Shown here piece after piece: positions 15,053 through 21,254 of a stretch of DNA of 23,318 nt. Source of the stretch: a virus; the IMG/VR virus record IMGVR_UViG_3300036862_000053, positions 1 through 23,318 of that record. One strand, written 5' to 3'. A program made the position numbers and the translations under genes. The notes under the pieces are model-generated. The model was not told the origin of the DNA. It made no database searches and worked only from the letters and a program-made list of their open reading frames with translations. Numbering within the stretch: position 1 is the stretch's first letter; every line of letters begins with the position of its first letter.

Positions 15053-15249
15053 TAGCGTTTTGCCTTATCAAGGTCACGGGTGCCTAGGGCGATGCCAAGT
15101 TCGGAATCGGCTGTTGGTTCCATCAGCCGAGATTCTTGATCCATTTGCGCAGCGGCCATTAGGAGCCATGGTTCGTCGGCAGCGGAGGGCTTGCGCGGGG
15201 CAAAGCCTTGGTTGGCGGAGTCTTGCTTGCGGATGGGGACTACGGGCAT
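15052..15249 (-). CDS. Small hypothetical protein (65 aa)
   Basis: 65 residues from the ATG at 15249, chosen because it overlaps the upstream TAA (TAATG); an in-frame ATG at 15258 would add three residues. Sequence starts MPVVPIRKQDSANQGFAPRK and ends GTRDLDKAKR. The middle (DEPWLLMAAAQMDQESRLM) is a short helix. Its stop overlaps the portal start. No membrane segment. Unrecognised; supported by coupling. Confidence 0.7.
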   Translation of the reverse strand: MPVVPIRKQDSANQGFAPRKPSAADEPWLLMAAAQMDQESRLMEPTADSELGIALGTRDLDKAKR

Positions 15250-15452
15250 TAAGACCATGTCCTTCGATAGGGACGAAGCATTTCAATGTGCCCGCAGCAA
15301 TCGCAGATGATGGCTTTAGGTGTATCGCCACAAGTGTAAACAACCCAATCATGGCGGGAGACTGTGCAACACAGACGCTGTAATACTTTACGCGTTAGCT
15401 GTTTATGTGCAGGGGCTAACTTGAAACTAGTGACTGATACATCTTCGGGCAT
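15249..15452 (-). CDS. Small cysteine-rich protein, possible zinc binder (67 aa)
   Basis: 67 residues. After a basic helix (APAHKQLTRKVLQRL) come CC, then TCG about 15 residues later, then CDCCGH, six cysteines and nearby histidines that could bind zinc. It starts 3 bases after the stop of the previous gene and its TAA overlaps the next ATG. Beside the terminase and portal, a small zinc-ribbon protein could assist packaging, but this is inference. No family recognised. Confidence 0.65.
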   Translation of the reverse strand: MPEDVSVTSFKLAPAHKQLTRKVLQRLCCTVSRHDWVVYTCGDTPKAIICDCCGHIEMLRPYRRTWS

Positions 15453-15455
15453 GGG

Positions 15456-15731
15456 TTATTGTCCAAGAAGGGTCTTTTGGCCAGTGGCCGGGGGTGGAGT
15501 TGGCACCCCACCAATGAATGAGGATTGCTGTTGCTGTTGGCGTGGGGCAGGGGATTTGGATGGTGGGGCTTGCGGTGGTGGGGCGGTGGGAGTGGGGCCG
15601 CCTCCACCTCCTCCTGAGGTCGCGGCTGCGGCACCGCCTGCCCCGAGGGCACCAAGGGCAAGGGTGCCAAGGGCGGACATAGAGAAGGGATCGACGGTAC
15701 AGAGGCCGTTGGGGATGCTGTGGTCACGCAT
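15456..15731 (-). CDS. Small Gly/Ala/Pro-rich protein with a hydrophobic helix (91 aa)
   Basis: 91 residues. Residues 17-38 are a small-residue hydrophobic helix (MSALGTLALGALGAGGAAAA), followed by a Gly-run and a Pro/Gln-rich low-complexity tail. GAGGAG lies 7 bases ahead of the ATG, which overlaps the end of the large terminase gene by 8 bases. Small proteins of this composition are frequent between terminase and portal in podoviruses as I recall, and are sometimes virion-associated. Function unknown. Confidence 0.65.
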   Translation of the reverse strand: MRDHSIPNGLCTVDPFSMSALGTLALGALGAGGAAAATSGGGGGGPTPTAPPPQAPPSKSPAPRQQQQQSSFIGGVPTPPPATGQKTLLGQ

Positions 15732-17412
15732 TCATTCGCTCCTCGGAGTAAGGGTTGTATTCGTGCTCTGCAACGTCGCGTTGGGGATGGGGGTGGTCAC
15801 CACCAGCATTAGCATTGCGATGAAGAGGGCCACCGAAAGTAAGACACAGAGCGTCAAGCGTATCGAGGTCGAGATCTGGGTTTTCGTCAAGGATGTCTTC
15901 CTTTGAGGTTAGTTGGATCTCGTCCTTGGTGTTGAAGGTGTATTTGATGGCGAGCATCGCGGAGCGGAGTTCGGGGCTAAGCGGCAGGAGGCCGGTCTTG
16001 AGCCATGCGCGCAGGGCACCGTACATGGCCGCGCGCATGTTGGCGTAGCGCTCGCCAGAGTTGTCGTTGTTGATGCCGGTGATGGAATCCTTGGCACCGA
16101 ATTGGACTTCCCAGACGAAGAGGCGTTGTTGGCGACATTGGTCCACGACGCCACCGCCGACACCACCGCCGTCGATGAAAATGCCGTCGGGGTGCCAGAG
16201 GTTGTAGGTGTCGGTTATGCGGTTGGCTAGTTCGGTGGTAGAGAGGCCGGAGTAGAGTTTTCGTTCGAGCGTTCGTGCGTCTCGGCCCTTGCGGGGAAAG
16301 ATGACCGAATTGTTACGCCCAAACCGTGCGACGTCAACACCAATCGCCAAGGGTGTGAACGCGTCAACAAATACCTCACGGTCTGGAGACATCGCTTCAT
16401 CGATCTCGGTCGCGGAGAAGAATTCCATCTCGCCGCGACGGGGGAACATTCCCTTGACGCGGATTCGGAACCAGTCGGTGTCTTCGCCATAGATGGTCTC
16501 CCAACGCTTGATGCGGACTTTGTTGGTGATCTCGACGGTGCGACTGTCGAGTTGGCGGGACTTCCACATTGAGGCATGGGTCCCACCGGGGAAGCAGTCT
16601 TTGAATCGGCCAGAGTTGCGGGTGGGGTTGCCGAAGACCAGCCAGATGATCTGGGTGTCGGAGTCGGTGGTGGCGCCCTCGATGGTTTCCCAGATGATGT
16701 CGGCGATGGCGGAGGCTTCGTCGAAGATGATCAGGAGGCGCTTGCCCCGGTTGTGCATACCGGCGAAGGCTTCGGGGTTGGTTTCGGACCAAGCGATCAT
16801 GTCGATGCGCCACGTGCGCTCGCGGGAGGGGTCTTTGGAGACGAGCGAGGTGGCGTTTAGGGTAAAGTGGTCCCGGGCGAAGAAGCAGAGGTTGAACCAA
16901 CGGCCGAGTTCGGCCCAGGTTTTGGTCTTCAACTGGGTTTCAGTATTAGCAGTGACCACTCCTCGACAGTCTGGGTAGGTAGTAAAGCCCCACAGGATAA
17001 GCATCGAAACAAGTGCGGACTTTCCAACACCATGACCTGAGGCAGTAGCAAGTTGGATGGCTTCCTGGTCTCCCGATTCGTCGTGGGCATCGATGATCTC
17101 CATTGCCTGTGCGAGGGTGATGAGGCCTTGGCGAATGTCCTCCATGATCTCACGTTGCCACGTCAGGGGACCATTGGGGAACTTCGCAAGGATCGTCCCG
17201 GGTTCGCCCCAAGGGAAGGCGCCCATGGCGAAGGCAAGGGGATCATCCGCGACCTCGGCCAGCCACTCCAATAGTCCCTGATCCATCGCACCCGCAGGGC
17301 CAAGGGGCCCACTGTTTGAACTGTCGCGGGGCGACACTGCCTCAGCGCCAAGAGGCCCAGAGCGATCAAACCCGCCGGGAGTCCGACTATCTCCTGTTGG
17401 GCGATCAAGCAT
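15724..17412 (-). CDS. Terminase large subunit
   Basis: 562 residues. The ATPase domain shows Walker A SGHGVGKS (125-132), Walker B LLIIFDEAS (226-234) and the coupling segment IWLVFGNPTRNSG (256-268). The nuclease domain shows IGVDVARFG (Asp360), IFIDGGGVGGG (Asp414) and LDTLDALCLTFGG (Asp517/520), the acidic residues expected for an RNase H-like fold. It cuts concatemeric DNA and drives it through the portal. The first 42 residues are Gly/Pro-rich, and MDQG at residue 43 is an alternative start; the ATG at 17412 lies 15 bases after the small subunit stop and is preferred by spacing. The C-terminal 25 residues are His/Asp-rich. Confidence 0.95.
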   Translation of the reverse strand: MLDRPTGDSRTPGGFDRSGPLGAEAVSPRDSSNSGPLGPAGAMDQGLLEWLAEVADDPLAFAMGAFPWGEPGTILAKFPNGPLTWQREIMEDIRQGLITLAQAMEIIDAHDESGDQEAIQLATASGHGVGKSALVSMLILWGFTTYPDCRGVVTANTETQLKTKTWAELGRWFNLCFFARDHFTLNATSLVSKDPSRERTWRIDMIAWSETNPEAFAGMHNRGKRLLIIFDEASAIADIIWETIEGATTDSDTQIIWLVFGNPTRNSGRFKDCFPGGTHASMWKSRQLDSRTVEITNKVRIKRWETIYGEDTDWFRIRVKGMFPRRGEMEFFSATEIDEAMSPDREVFVDAFTPLAIGVDVARFGRNNSVIFPRKGRDARTLERKLYSGLSTTELANRITDTYNLWHPDGIFIDGGGVGGGVVDQCRQQRLFVWEVQFGAKDSITGINNDNSGERYANMRAAMYGALRAWLKTGLLPLSPELRSAMLAIKYTFNTKDEIQLTSKEDILDENPDLDLDTLDALCLTFGGPLHRNANAGGDHPHPQRDVAEHEYNPYSEERMNA

Positions 17413-17427
17413 CTGGGTCTCTTGACC

Positions 17428-18075
17428 TCACAAACGGCGGAAGGGGGACGCCACCAAGCGCTCACGGGCCGGAGGTGATGCCATGTCGCTTGGTGGCGAT
17501 TGAGGCCCAGCGTGGGACGAGGCCTCAATGGTGCGGACGGATGCGGAGCGCTTGCGGGCGGCTTCGAGGGAGGCCGCGAAGTCGACATTGACATTGACGT
17601 TCTTGTTGACCTTGCCATAGCCAGTGCGGTCGAGGCCGAGTTCGGCGATGCCGAGGAGATCGCGGGTGGGGAGGAATTCGTTCTCTTCGGCTGCCTTGTC
17701 AAGCTTGTCCGAGAGCATTGCCTGTGCTTTGAGGGCGTTGGTGCGCATGTAGTCGATCACGGGGTCGGCCGCGGCGATGAATTCGGCCGTGACCACACCA
17801 CGGTAGTGAGCAACGAGTTCTTTGAACGCGGGGTCGTAGGTGAGTTGGCGGACTCCGGCGTAGGAGCGACCACAGAGTTCGGCGACCTCTTTGAGGGGCA
17901 GGCCTGCGGCCACTGCACGCGCGACCCGGTGGTGGGTGTCACGAAGGACTTGGATGGTTTGCAGAGGGCCACGCTTTTCGGTCAGGTGGACAAGATCGGC
18001 ACGCGACAGCGAGCGGAGGTTTGAGACCTCTGCGATTTGGGTGTGCTGTCGACCGTGGCCGAGACGGGGTTTCAC
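17428..18075 (-). CDS. Terminase small subunit (predicted)
   Basis: 215 residues with a GTG start at 18075; AAGGAG lies 7-10 bases upstream and the start overlaps the TAG of the nuclease gene (TAGTG). Residues 50-80 fit a helix-turn-helix (VARAVAAGLPLKEVAELCGR, then SYAGVRQLTYDP), as expected for the DNA-recognition domain. Residues 95-165 are helical and could form the oligomerisation ring. The last 40 residues are Ser/Pro/Arg-rich. It is followed by the large subunit after 15 bases. In the family, this protein binds the packaging site and regulates the motor. Identity rests on HTH plus position. Confidence 0.85.
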   Translation of the reverse strand: MKPRLGHGRQHTQIAEVSNLRSLSRADLVHLTEKRGPLQTIQVLRDTHHRVARAVAAGLPLKEVAELCGRSYAGVRQLTYDPAFKELVAHYRGVVTAEFIAAADPVIDYMRTNALKAQAMLSDKLDKAAEENEFLPTRDLLGIAELGLDRTGYGKVNKNVNVNVDFAASLEAARKRSASVRTIEASSHAGPQSPPSDMASPPARERLVASPFRRL

Positions 18076-18440
18076 TAGAGTCTCCTTACGAATCCACTGG
18101 GGCGCTGGGTGATGACATAGGCCTCAGGGACCTCGATCATGGTTGGGGGTTTGAGCTTCACGTTGTAGTAGGGGCGATACAATGCAATCATTGCTCGTTC
18201 GACCTCATCGAGATCTTCCACACGACATGGAAGCACATGCACCTCATCGAAGAGCATCCCCTTGACCATCGCTTGCATCCACGCTGGGGCCTTCTGGCGC
18301 CTGCCCCACATCGACCGATGGGACTCGATCCGCGTCAACGGCTTCTTCGCTTGACCGATGTAGACGATCTTCCCCTCGCGAAGCAGTGCATAGATCCCAC
18401 ATCGCAACACCGCCGAGACATCAATAAATCCTTCCAACAT
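18075..18440 (-). CDS. GIY-YIG nuclease-domain protein
   Basis: 121 residues from the ATG at 18440; a GTG at 18455 would add five. The core has CGIYALLREGKIVYIGQAKK (about 14-33), giving the GIY and YIG motifs with usual spacing, then ESHR with the catalytic-type Arg region, and EVERAMIALYRPYYNVKLKP carrying the conserved Glu, Pro and Asn. No DNA-binding domain is attached, so it is a single-domain form. It heads the packaging operon, directly downstream of the promoter. It could be a free-standing homing nuclease, an accessory nuclease for DNA packaging or a host-DNA degrader. Domain assignment is firm, role is inference. Confidence 0.85.
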   Translation of the reverse strand: MLEGFIDVSAVLRCGIYALLREGKIVYIGQAKKPLTRIESHRSMWGRRQKAPAWMQAMVKGMLFDEVHVLPCRVEDLDEVERAMIALYRPYYNVKLKPPTMIEVPEAYVITQRPSGFVRRL

Positions 18441-18479
18441 CTTCCCAATTCCCACTGCAAATTTTCACCATCTGCATCC

Positions 18480-18507
18480 ACCATACCACATCCCCTGCAC
18501 TTGTCAA
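18480..18507 (-). promoter_or_regulatory. Sigma70-type promoter of the late (structural) operon
   Basis: On the minus strand, a perfect TTGACA (18507-18502), 16-base spacer and TATGGT (18485-18480). Transcription would start near 18473, about 33 bases before the nuclease ATG. It lies just beyond the terminator of the upstream small gene, so the 18-kb late operon appears to have its own start. No phage-type single-subunit polymerase promoter was noticed. Confidence 0.75.
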
Positions 18508-18586
18508 GCCCCCTACTTTGGGCCTTCGATATGGGCATTTCAAATTTTTGTGCGTCAGCTGGAGGGGTATCTGGGCGAGGTGCGGG

Positions 18587-18626
18587 ACAAAAATTTTGGC
18601 CCACCCCCGGTCGATGGAGGTGGGCC
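18587..18626 (-). terminator. Intrinsic-type terminator after the 81-aa gene
   Basis: Arms GGCCCACCCCC (18598-18608) and GGAGGTGGGCC (18616-18626) form an 11-bp stem (one G-U in RNA) with a 7-base loop. On the minus strand the stem is followed by AAAATTTTTG, giving a short U-run. It ends the transcript of the gene at 18659-18904 and separates it from the late promoter. Confidence 0.75.
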
Positions 18627-18658
18627 TGTGGCAGATCAGTCACAGTGTGGCAGATGGG

Positions 18659-18904
18659 TCACTCTTTGACGGTCAACAGCTTGGCGTTGGTCTCGATGAA
18701 GGCGCCGATTGCCTTCACGCTGTCAGGGGAGAGCAAGCGCTCCCACTGGGTGCGGTAAAGGGTGACTGGGAAGCGGCCAAGGCCGTAGACGGAGAGTGCG
18801 CCCTTGTCGGAGACCTTGAGGCTGATCTTGCGGGCTGGCTGCGCCTGCATCTGGGCAACGAGGGCGAGCAACTGTTCACGGGTCATTTCGTTGAGTGCGG
18901 TCAT
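18659..18904 (-). CDS. Conserved small phage protein (81 aa), monocistronic
   Basis: 81 residues. Residues 1-25 are a helix (LNEMTREQLLALVAQMQAQ). Residues 26-80 have ISLKVSDKGALSVYGLGRFP followed by VTLYRTQWERLL and a C-terminal helix ending LLTVKE. The stretch K-x-S-x-KGA-S-YGLGR-PVTLY-QWE recurs in small proteins of many phages as I recall; no function is established to my knowledge. AGGAG lies 8 bases ahead of the ATG. It has its own terminator downstream. It is transcribed away from the operator-rich region, so it might be a regulator or an early gene, but it lacks an obvious helix-turn-helix. Confidence 0.8.
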   Translation of the reverse strand: MTALNEMTREQLLALVAQMQAQPARKISLKVSDKGALSVYGLGRFPVTLYRTQWERLLSPDSVKAIGAFIETNAKLLTVKE

Positions 18905-19019
18905 GGTTCGCTCCTATTCGGCTGGCGTGATTGCCATTTGCCGATGACCCAACGATGCGCCCCGATTGCGGCGGGAATGTGGCGACAGCGGATCACAAAA
19001 ACGTGACCTCGCACCGCAA

Positions 19020-19373
19020 CACGCTAGCCTTCGCACACGCAGCCATTGCAGTGCACAATCGCACATGGCAGCGAGCCGGGCCAGCAATGTTAGCACAATT
19101 GGCTCTGGTGAGTCTGAGCACCCCTAAGCTGGTTGAGATAACCTAGCGTTGCTATAGGTGCCCTGTGTATGCCTCCCACCCCCGCCGCCACCTGCCCTTG
19201 GTTTGTTCGTGTGTGTGTGTATATGGTGTGTAAGCTCCCCCTACGGACACAGGGCATGGGTAGCAGCGCTAGGTTATGTCAGTCATCATAGGGGTATTCA
19301 GCGGTACCAGGGATGCAGGGGATGGTTTATGTGGTGAAATGGGTGAAGATTGTGCTTGACTATCCTAGCGTGG
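19020..19373. promoter_or_regulatory. Four copies of a CCTAGCG operator-like motif
   Basis: The core CTAGCG with flanks occurs at 19021-19028 (minus, GCTAGCGT), 19142-19150 (plus, CCTAGCGTT), 19265-19273 (minus, CCTAGCGCT) and 19364-19372 (plus, CCTAGCGTG). The fourth lies inside the 17-base spacer of the rightward promoter and the two middle copies lie in the arms of the large inverted repeat. This is the distribution expected of a repressor operator set. The binding protein is not identified in this window. Confidence 0.5.
19138..19277. repeat. Long imperfect inverted repeat, 31-bp arms, 78-base loop
   Basis: Left arm 19138-19168, right arm 19247-19277, 26 of 31 positions pairing. The paired blocks are ATAACCTAGCG with CGCTAGGTTAT (11 bp), TGCTA with TAGCA (5 bp) and TGCCCTGTGT with ACACAGGGCA (10 bp). 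The loop contains a GT repeat. No T-run follows on either strand, so it is not a simple terminator. A replication-associated cruciform or a paired operator is possible. Confidence 0.8.
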
Positions 19374-19384
19374 TGTGATACTAT
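19356..19384 (+). promoter_or_regulatory. Sigma70-type rightward promoter
   Basis: TTGACT (19356-19361), 17-base spacer, TACTAT (19379-19384), with TG one base ahead of the -10 (extended -10). Expected start near 19391, about 27 bases before the ATG at 19418. A CCTAGCG motif sits in the spacer, suggesting repression by an operator-bound protein. Confidence 0.75.
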
Positions 19385-19417
19385 GGTACAATGGCCCAAT
19401 TGAGATAGGACACTGTG

Positions 19418-19753
19418 ATGCCACGCAAGCCGGGAATAGGTCCAGCGATATTGAGGATTGAGGGATTGAGCACAGGCCGTGATCCCCTTGCAGTGGATGA
19501 GTTCACAGGCCAGCCCTTAGAGCAGCCATATGCCAAGCCACCACGGATTGATAATGCACAAGCGGCAAGGGATGCAATGAACCGGGCTGAGCGCCAACGC
19601 AAGGCTGAGCTATTGCAGAGTGTGGGGATATTGCCTAAGCCACCCAAGCCAAAGCCATTACTCAAGCCCAATCAGCACATCATACCCACCACTAATGGTG
19701 AACGATTGTTATTCACATTCCCTATAACCAAGCATCCATTCAGGCGTATGTAG
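19418..19753 (+). CDS. First rightward gene, basic Pro-rich hypothetical protein (111 aa)
   Basis: 111 residues from the ATG at 19418; AGGA lies 7 bases upstream (a GTG at 19415 also fits). The sequence starts MPRKPGIGPAILRIEGLSTG, has a helix around residues 45-65 (NAQAARDAMNRAERQRKAEL) and a Pro/Lys-rich stretch (PKPPKPKPLLKP), ending in TKHPFRRM. Basic and probably partly disordered; may bind nucleic acid. It is the first gene after the strong rightward promoter, so it should be expressed early. No family recognised. A 9-bp hairpin follows the stop. Confidence 0.7.
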   Translation: MPRKPGIGPAILRIEGLSTGRDPLAVDEFTGQPLEQPYAKPPRIDNAQAARDAMNRAERQRKAELLQSVGILPKPPKPKPLLKPNQHIIPTTNGERLLFTFPITKHPFRRM

Positions 19754-19756
19754 TGA

Positions 19757-19784
19757 CGCGAGGTAATTATCCACCTACCTCGCG
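19757..19784. repeat. Hairpin after the first rightward gene
   Basis: CGCGAGGTA (19757-19765) and TACCTCGCG (19776-19784), a perfect 9-bp stem with a 10-base loop starting 3 bases after the stop codon. No T-run follows, so termination would need a factor. It may instead protect the mRNA end or serve as an operator for the promoter about 30 bases downstream. Confidence 0.6.
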
Positions 19785-19816
19785 GCGCAATGATGAGCGC
19801 TTCACGAAAAGTTGAT

Positions 19817-19845
19817 TTGACGCGGCGGCCGAAATGGCGCATACT
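19817..19845 (+). promoter_or_regulatory. Second rightward promoter (candidate)
   Basis: TTGACG (19817-19822), 17-base spacer, CATACT (19840-19845), shared ATACTATG sequence with the first rightward promoter. Would start near 19852, just before the Shine-Dalgarno of the 42-residue gene. No CCTAGCG motif here, so control would differ from the first promoter. Confidence 0.5.
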
Positions 19846-19876
19846 ATGTGGGTACTGCAATAAGGGAGATAGATTG

Positions 19877-20005
19877 ATGGGAACATATGCAGCGTATTTC
19901 GAACAAGCCGGCCAGATTTGGCAGGACTATTTCGATGGCAAAATCAGTGTCTCAGTCCGTGATGGCAGATTGCGCTGGCTCAAGGACAAATGGAATATCA
20001 AATAG
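19877..20005 (+). CDS. Small hypothetical protein (42 aa)
   Basis: 42 residues from the ATG at 19877, chosen for AAGGGAG 8 bases upstream. Starts MGTYAAYFEQAGQIWQDYFD and ends RLRWLKDKWNIK; aromatic-rich with a basic end, probably one helix and a beta hairpin. A longer frame begins at 19790 but runs across the promoter. Its end overlaps no neighbour; the next gene starts 20 bases later. Unrecognised. Confidence 0.6.
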   Translation: MGTYAAYFEQAGQIWQDYFDGKISVSVRDGRLRWLKDKWNIK

Positions 20006-20025
20006 CTAAGGCAAAGGGCAAACCA

Positions 20026-20268
20026 ATGGCGATCAATCCCCAACGACAGATCACTGAGATACAAGACGCAGCCGATGCATTGTGTCAGTGGTTCGAAAGC
20101 CAAGACATCCCATGTGGCCGAGCAGTAGCCATCATGTCCTATCTCCTCGGCGCCATGTCAGTAACCGAGGTTGATAACTTCGATGCTGCATACGCGAAGC
20201 TCAAGCTGGCCCATGCAGCAAGTGTGACCATTGCCCTAAGTGCGTGTAAGTTGTCGGGCAAGCGCTGA
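20026..20268 (+). CDS. Hypothetical helical protein (80 aa)
   Basis: 80 residues from the ATG at 20026, with AAAGGG 8 bases upstream; a start at 19990 would overlap the preceding gene and has a poorly spaced Shine-Dalgarno. It opens MAINPQRQITEIQDAADALC and is mostly alpha-helical (ADALCQWFESQDIP, AVAIMSYLLGAMSV, AYAKLKLAHAASVTIALSAC). Three cysteines. No signal peptide. Its TGA forms part of a repeated TGAGATAGGACACATC sequence. No family recognised. Confidence 0.65.
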   Translation: MAINPQRQITEIQDAADALCQWFESQDIPCGRAVAIMSYLLGAMSVTEVDNFDAAYAKLKLAHAASVTIALSACKLSGKR

Positions 20269-20286
20269 GATAGGACACATCCAGCC

Positions 20287-20451
20287 ATGTGCTATATCAT
20301 CACTCTTGACAGTCATGAATACTTTGGCCCGTTCCTAAATGCAGGGGACGCTCGTGCTTGGGCAAGGTATACTGGTCGCACCAGCTATCAGCTAGTGCTT
20401 GAACTTCCCAACTACGCCAAGAGCCAAGTTCAAGCGGCCAGAATGCCCTGA
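20287..20451 (+). CDS. Small hypothetical protein (54 aa)
   Basis: 54 residues, starting MCYIITLDSHEYFGPFLNAG, then DARAWARYTGRTSYQLVLEL and ending AARMP. It has a beta-alpha-beta look, with the strands ITL and QLVLEL. The repeated AGATAGGACACATC lies immediately upstream and supplies the Shine-Dalgarno (AGGA, 11 bases from the ATG), and its own TGA begins the next copy of the same repeat. Unrecognised. Confidence 0.65.
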   Translation: MCYIITLDSHEYFGPFLNAGDARAWARYTGRTSYQLVLELPNYAKSQVQAARMP

Positions 20452-20797
20452 GATAGGACACATCAAGGCTTACGCCGGGCGGACAGAGATGTCCTACCCG
20501 GCTTGAGCCAGTAGGGAGGGCTCTAGTTGCTGCTCCCTCAGTGGACGTGAACCATAGGAGGCGGATCATGCAGGGGATGGCCGATCGGTAGGGCCAAAGA
20601 CCCTATTGCGAGCCATCTCCAACATGATCCTGAGGTGACCCACCGGATAGGGTGCTCTTTGACAATGGCAAAGCGTTAGCGCACGGTCAATACGTGACGC
20701 AGTGATCGCCAAGCCTACAGCCGATTGAGTGAGGGCGCAGACTTGCGCACACTCTAGGGATTGCATTGGGGGCAATAGCGCCCTTGGAGGCAACACC
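20452..20797 (+). other. Noncoding, hairpin-rich stretch
   Basis: 346 bases with no convincing gene. A compound hairpin lies at 20467-20509 (GGCT/AGCC, GCCGGG/CCCGGC, GGAC/GTCC, loop AGAGAT). A weaker GGGAG/CTCCC hairpin follows. A TAGGG/CCCTA hairpin lies at 20589-20605. AGGGCGC (20732-20738) pairs with GCGCCCT (20778-20784), enclosing ATTGC/GCAAT, and ends just before the GGAGG of the next gene. A lone TTGACA occurs at 20658-20663 without a good -10. A 7-codon frame after AGGAGG (20568-20591) is not taken as a gene. No tRNA fold found. Confidence 0.6.
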
Positions 20798-20962
20798 ATG
20801 CAGCAAATGACATTCACGAAGGCCCTCAAGGAATATTTCGGCTTCAAGCCGGGACAGAACCTGACGGAGTTTATGGGTGAGATCAAGGCGCTGACAATCG
20901 AGGACCGCGAATACTTCAAGCGCGAGTTCGCCAAAGTCGGCATTGAGATCATTGCGGCCTGA
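20798..20962 (+). CDS. Small conserved phage protein (54 aa)
   Basis: 54 residues from the ATG at 20798, with GGAGG 8 bases upstream. MQQMTFTKALKEYFGFKPGQ, then NLTEFMGEIKALTIEDREYF and KREFAKVGIEI. The pattern 'L-K-E-FGFKPGQ-L-EF--E-KAL---DR-YF--EFAK-GIEI' recurs in short phage proteins as I recall, sometimes in several phages of one host group, without known function. Three helices are likely. The hairpin-rich leader upstream may regulate its translation. Confidence 0.75.
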   Translation: MQQMTFTKALKEYFGFKPGQNLTEFMGEIKALTIEDREYFKREFAKVGIEIIAA

Positions 20963-20966
20963 TGCG

Positions 20967-20985
20967 TAGGGGCCTTGTGCCCCTA
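20967..20985 (+). terminator. Possible terminator hairpin
   Basis: TAGGGGC (20967-20973), 5-base loop, GCCCCTA (20979-20985), a perfect 7-bp stem 4 bases after the stop codon of the 54-residue gene. Followed by TTGCCCC rather than a true T-run, so factor-independent termination is doubtful. Confidence 0.4.
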
Positions 20986-21053
20986 TTGCCCCCCGTGCAA
21001 TCCCTTCATATTGCCCTTGCCTCGCCAATGGATTAACATTGGAGGGACAACGG

Positions 21054-21251
21054 ATGCCTGATACTGATTTGCCAGAACCGATTAAGACCAATGCTGGTGA
21101 AACAATCGAGATCACCTGTTCTGATTTCGATGTCTACACTGTGGAATGCTGGGACGCTAGTGACAGCTCGCGTTGGCATCGCAGCTTCCATGATAAGGCT
21201 AAAGCCTTAGAGGAATTCAATCGCTGGCAGCATCTAGCGATTAAGGATTAA
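21054..21251 (+). CDS. Small acidic hypothetical protein (65 aa)
   Basis: 65 residues from the ATG at 21054; GGAGG lies 8 bases upstream. MPDTDLPEPIKTNAGETIEI, then TCSDFDVYTVECWDASDSS, with Cys and Trp residues, and a C-terminal helix KAKALEEFNRWQHLAIKD. Mixed beta then alpha; acidic. No signal peptide or membrane segment. Unrecognised. A short frame starts 4 bases after its stop. Confidence 0.65.
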   Translation: MPDTDLPEPIKTNAGETIEITCSDFDVYTVECWDASDSSRWHRSFHDKAKALEEFNRWQHLAIKD

Positions 21252-21254
21252 GCC

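Larger units (their letters stand above)
18905..19417. other. Divergent regulatory region without a gene
   Basis: 513 bases between the minus-strand 81-aa gene and the first plus-strand gene. It holds the long inverted repeat (19138-19277), a (GT)6 tract in its loop (19209-19220), four CCTAGCG-like sites, the rightward promoter (19356-19384), and a 15-base semi-palindrome ATTGCAGTGCACAAT at 19045-19059. GCACAAT occurs again at 19093-19099. Open frames here have start codons without Shine-Dalgarno sequences and non-coding composition. No tRNA was found. Confidence 0.7.

Noticed and set aside
18914-19096. Minus-strand frame of 60 codons upstream of the 81-aa gene
   Set aside because: Rich in Arg and Cys with no Shine-Dalgarno, and it covers the operator-like palindrome; reads as non-coding.
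18931-19146. Plus-strand 71-codon frame before the inverted repeat
   Set aside because: Starts with TTG without a Shine-Dalgarno, contains the minus-strand control sequences and ends in the repeat arm.
19169-19291. Plus-strand 40-codon frame inside the long inverted repeat
   Set aside because: Encodes a GT-repeat-derived Val/Cys run, no good ribosome binding site, and it spans the repeat arm; more likely chance.
20732-20784. tRNA-like 7-bp acceptor stem
   Set aside because: The enclosed 39 bases lack D, anticodon and T arms and a TTC-type T loop; treated as a regulatory hairpin.
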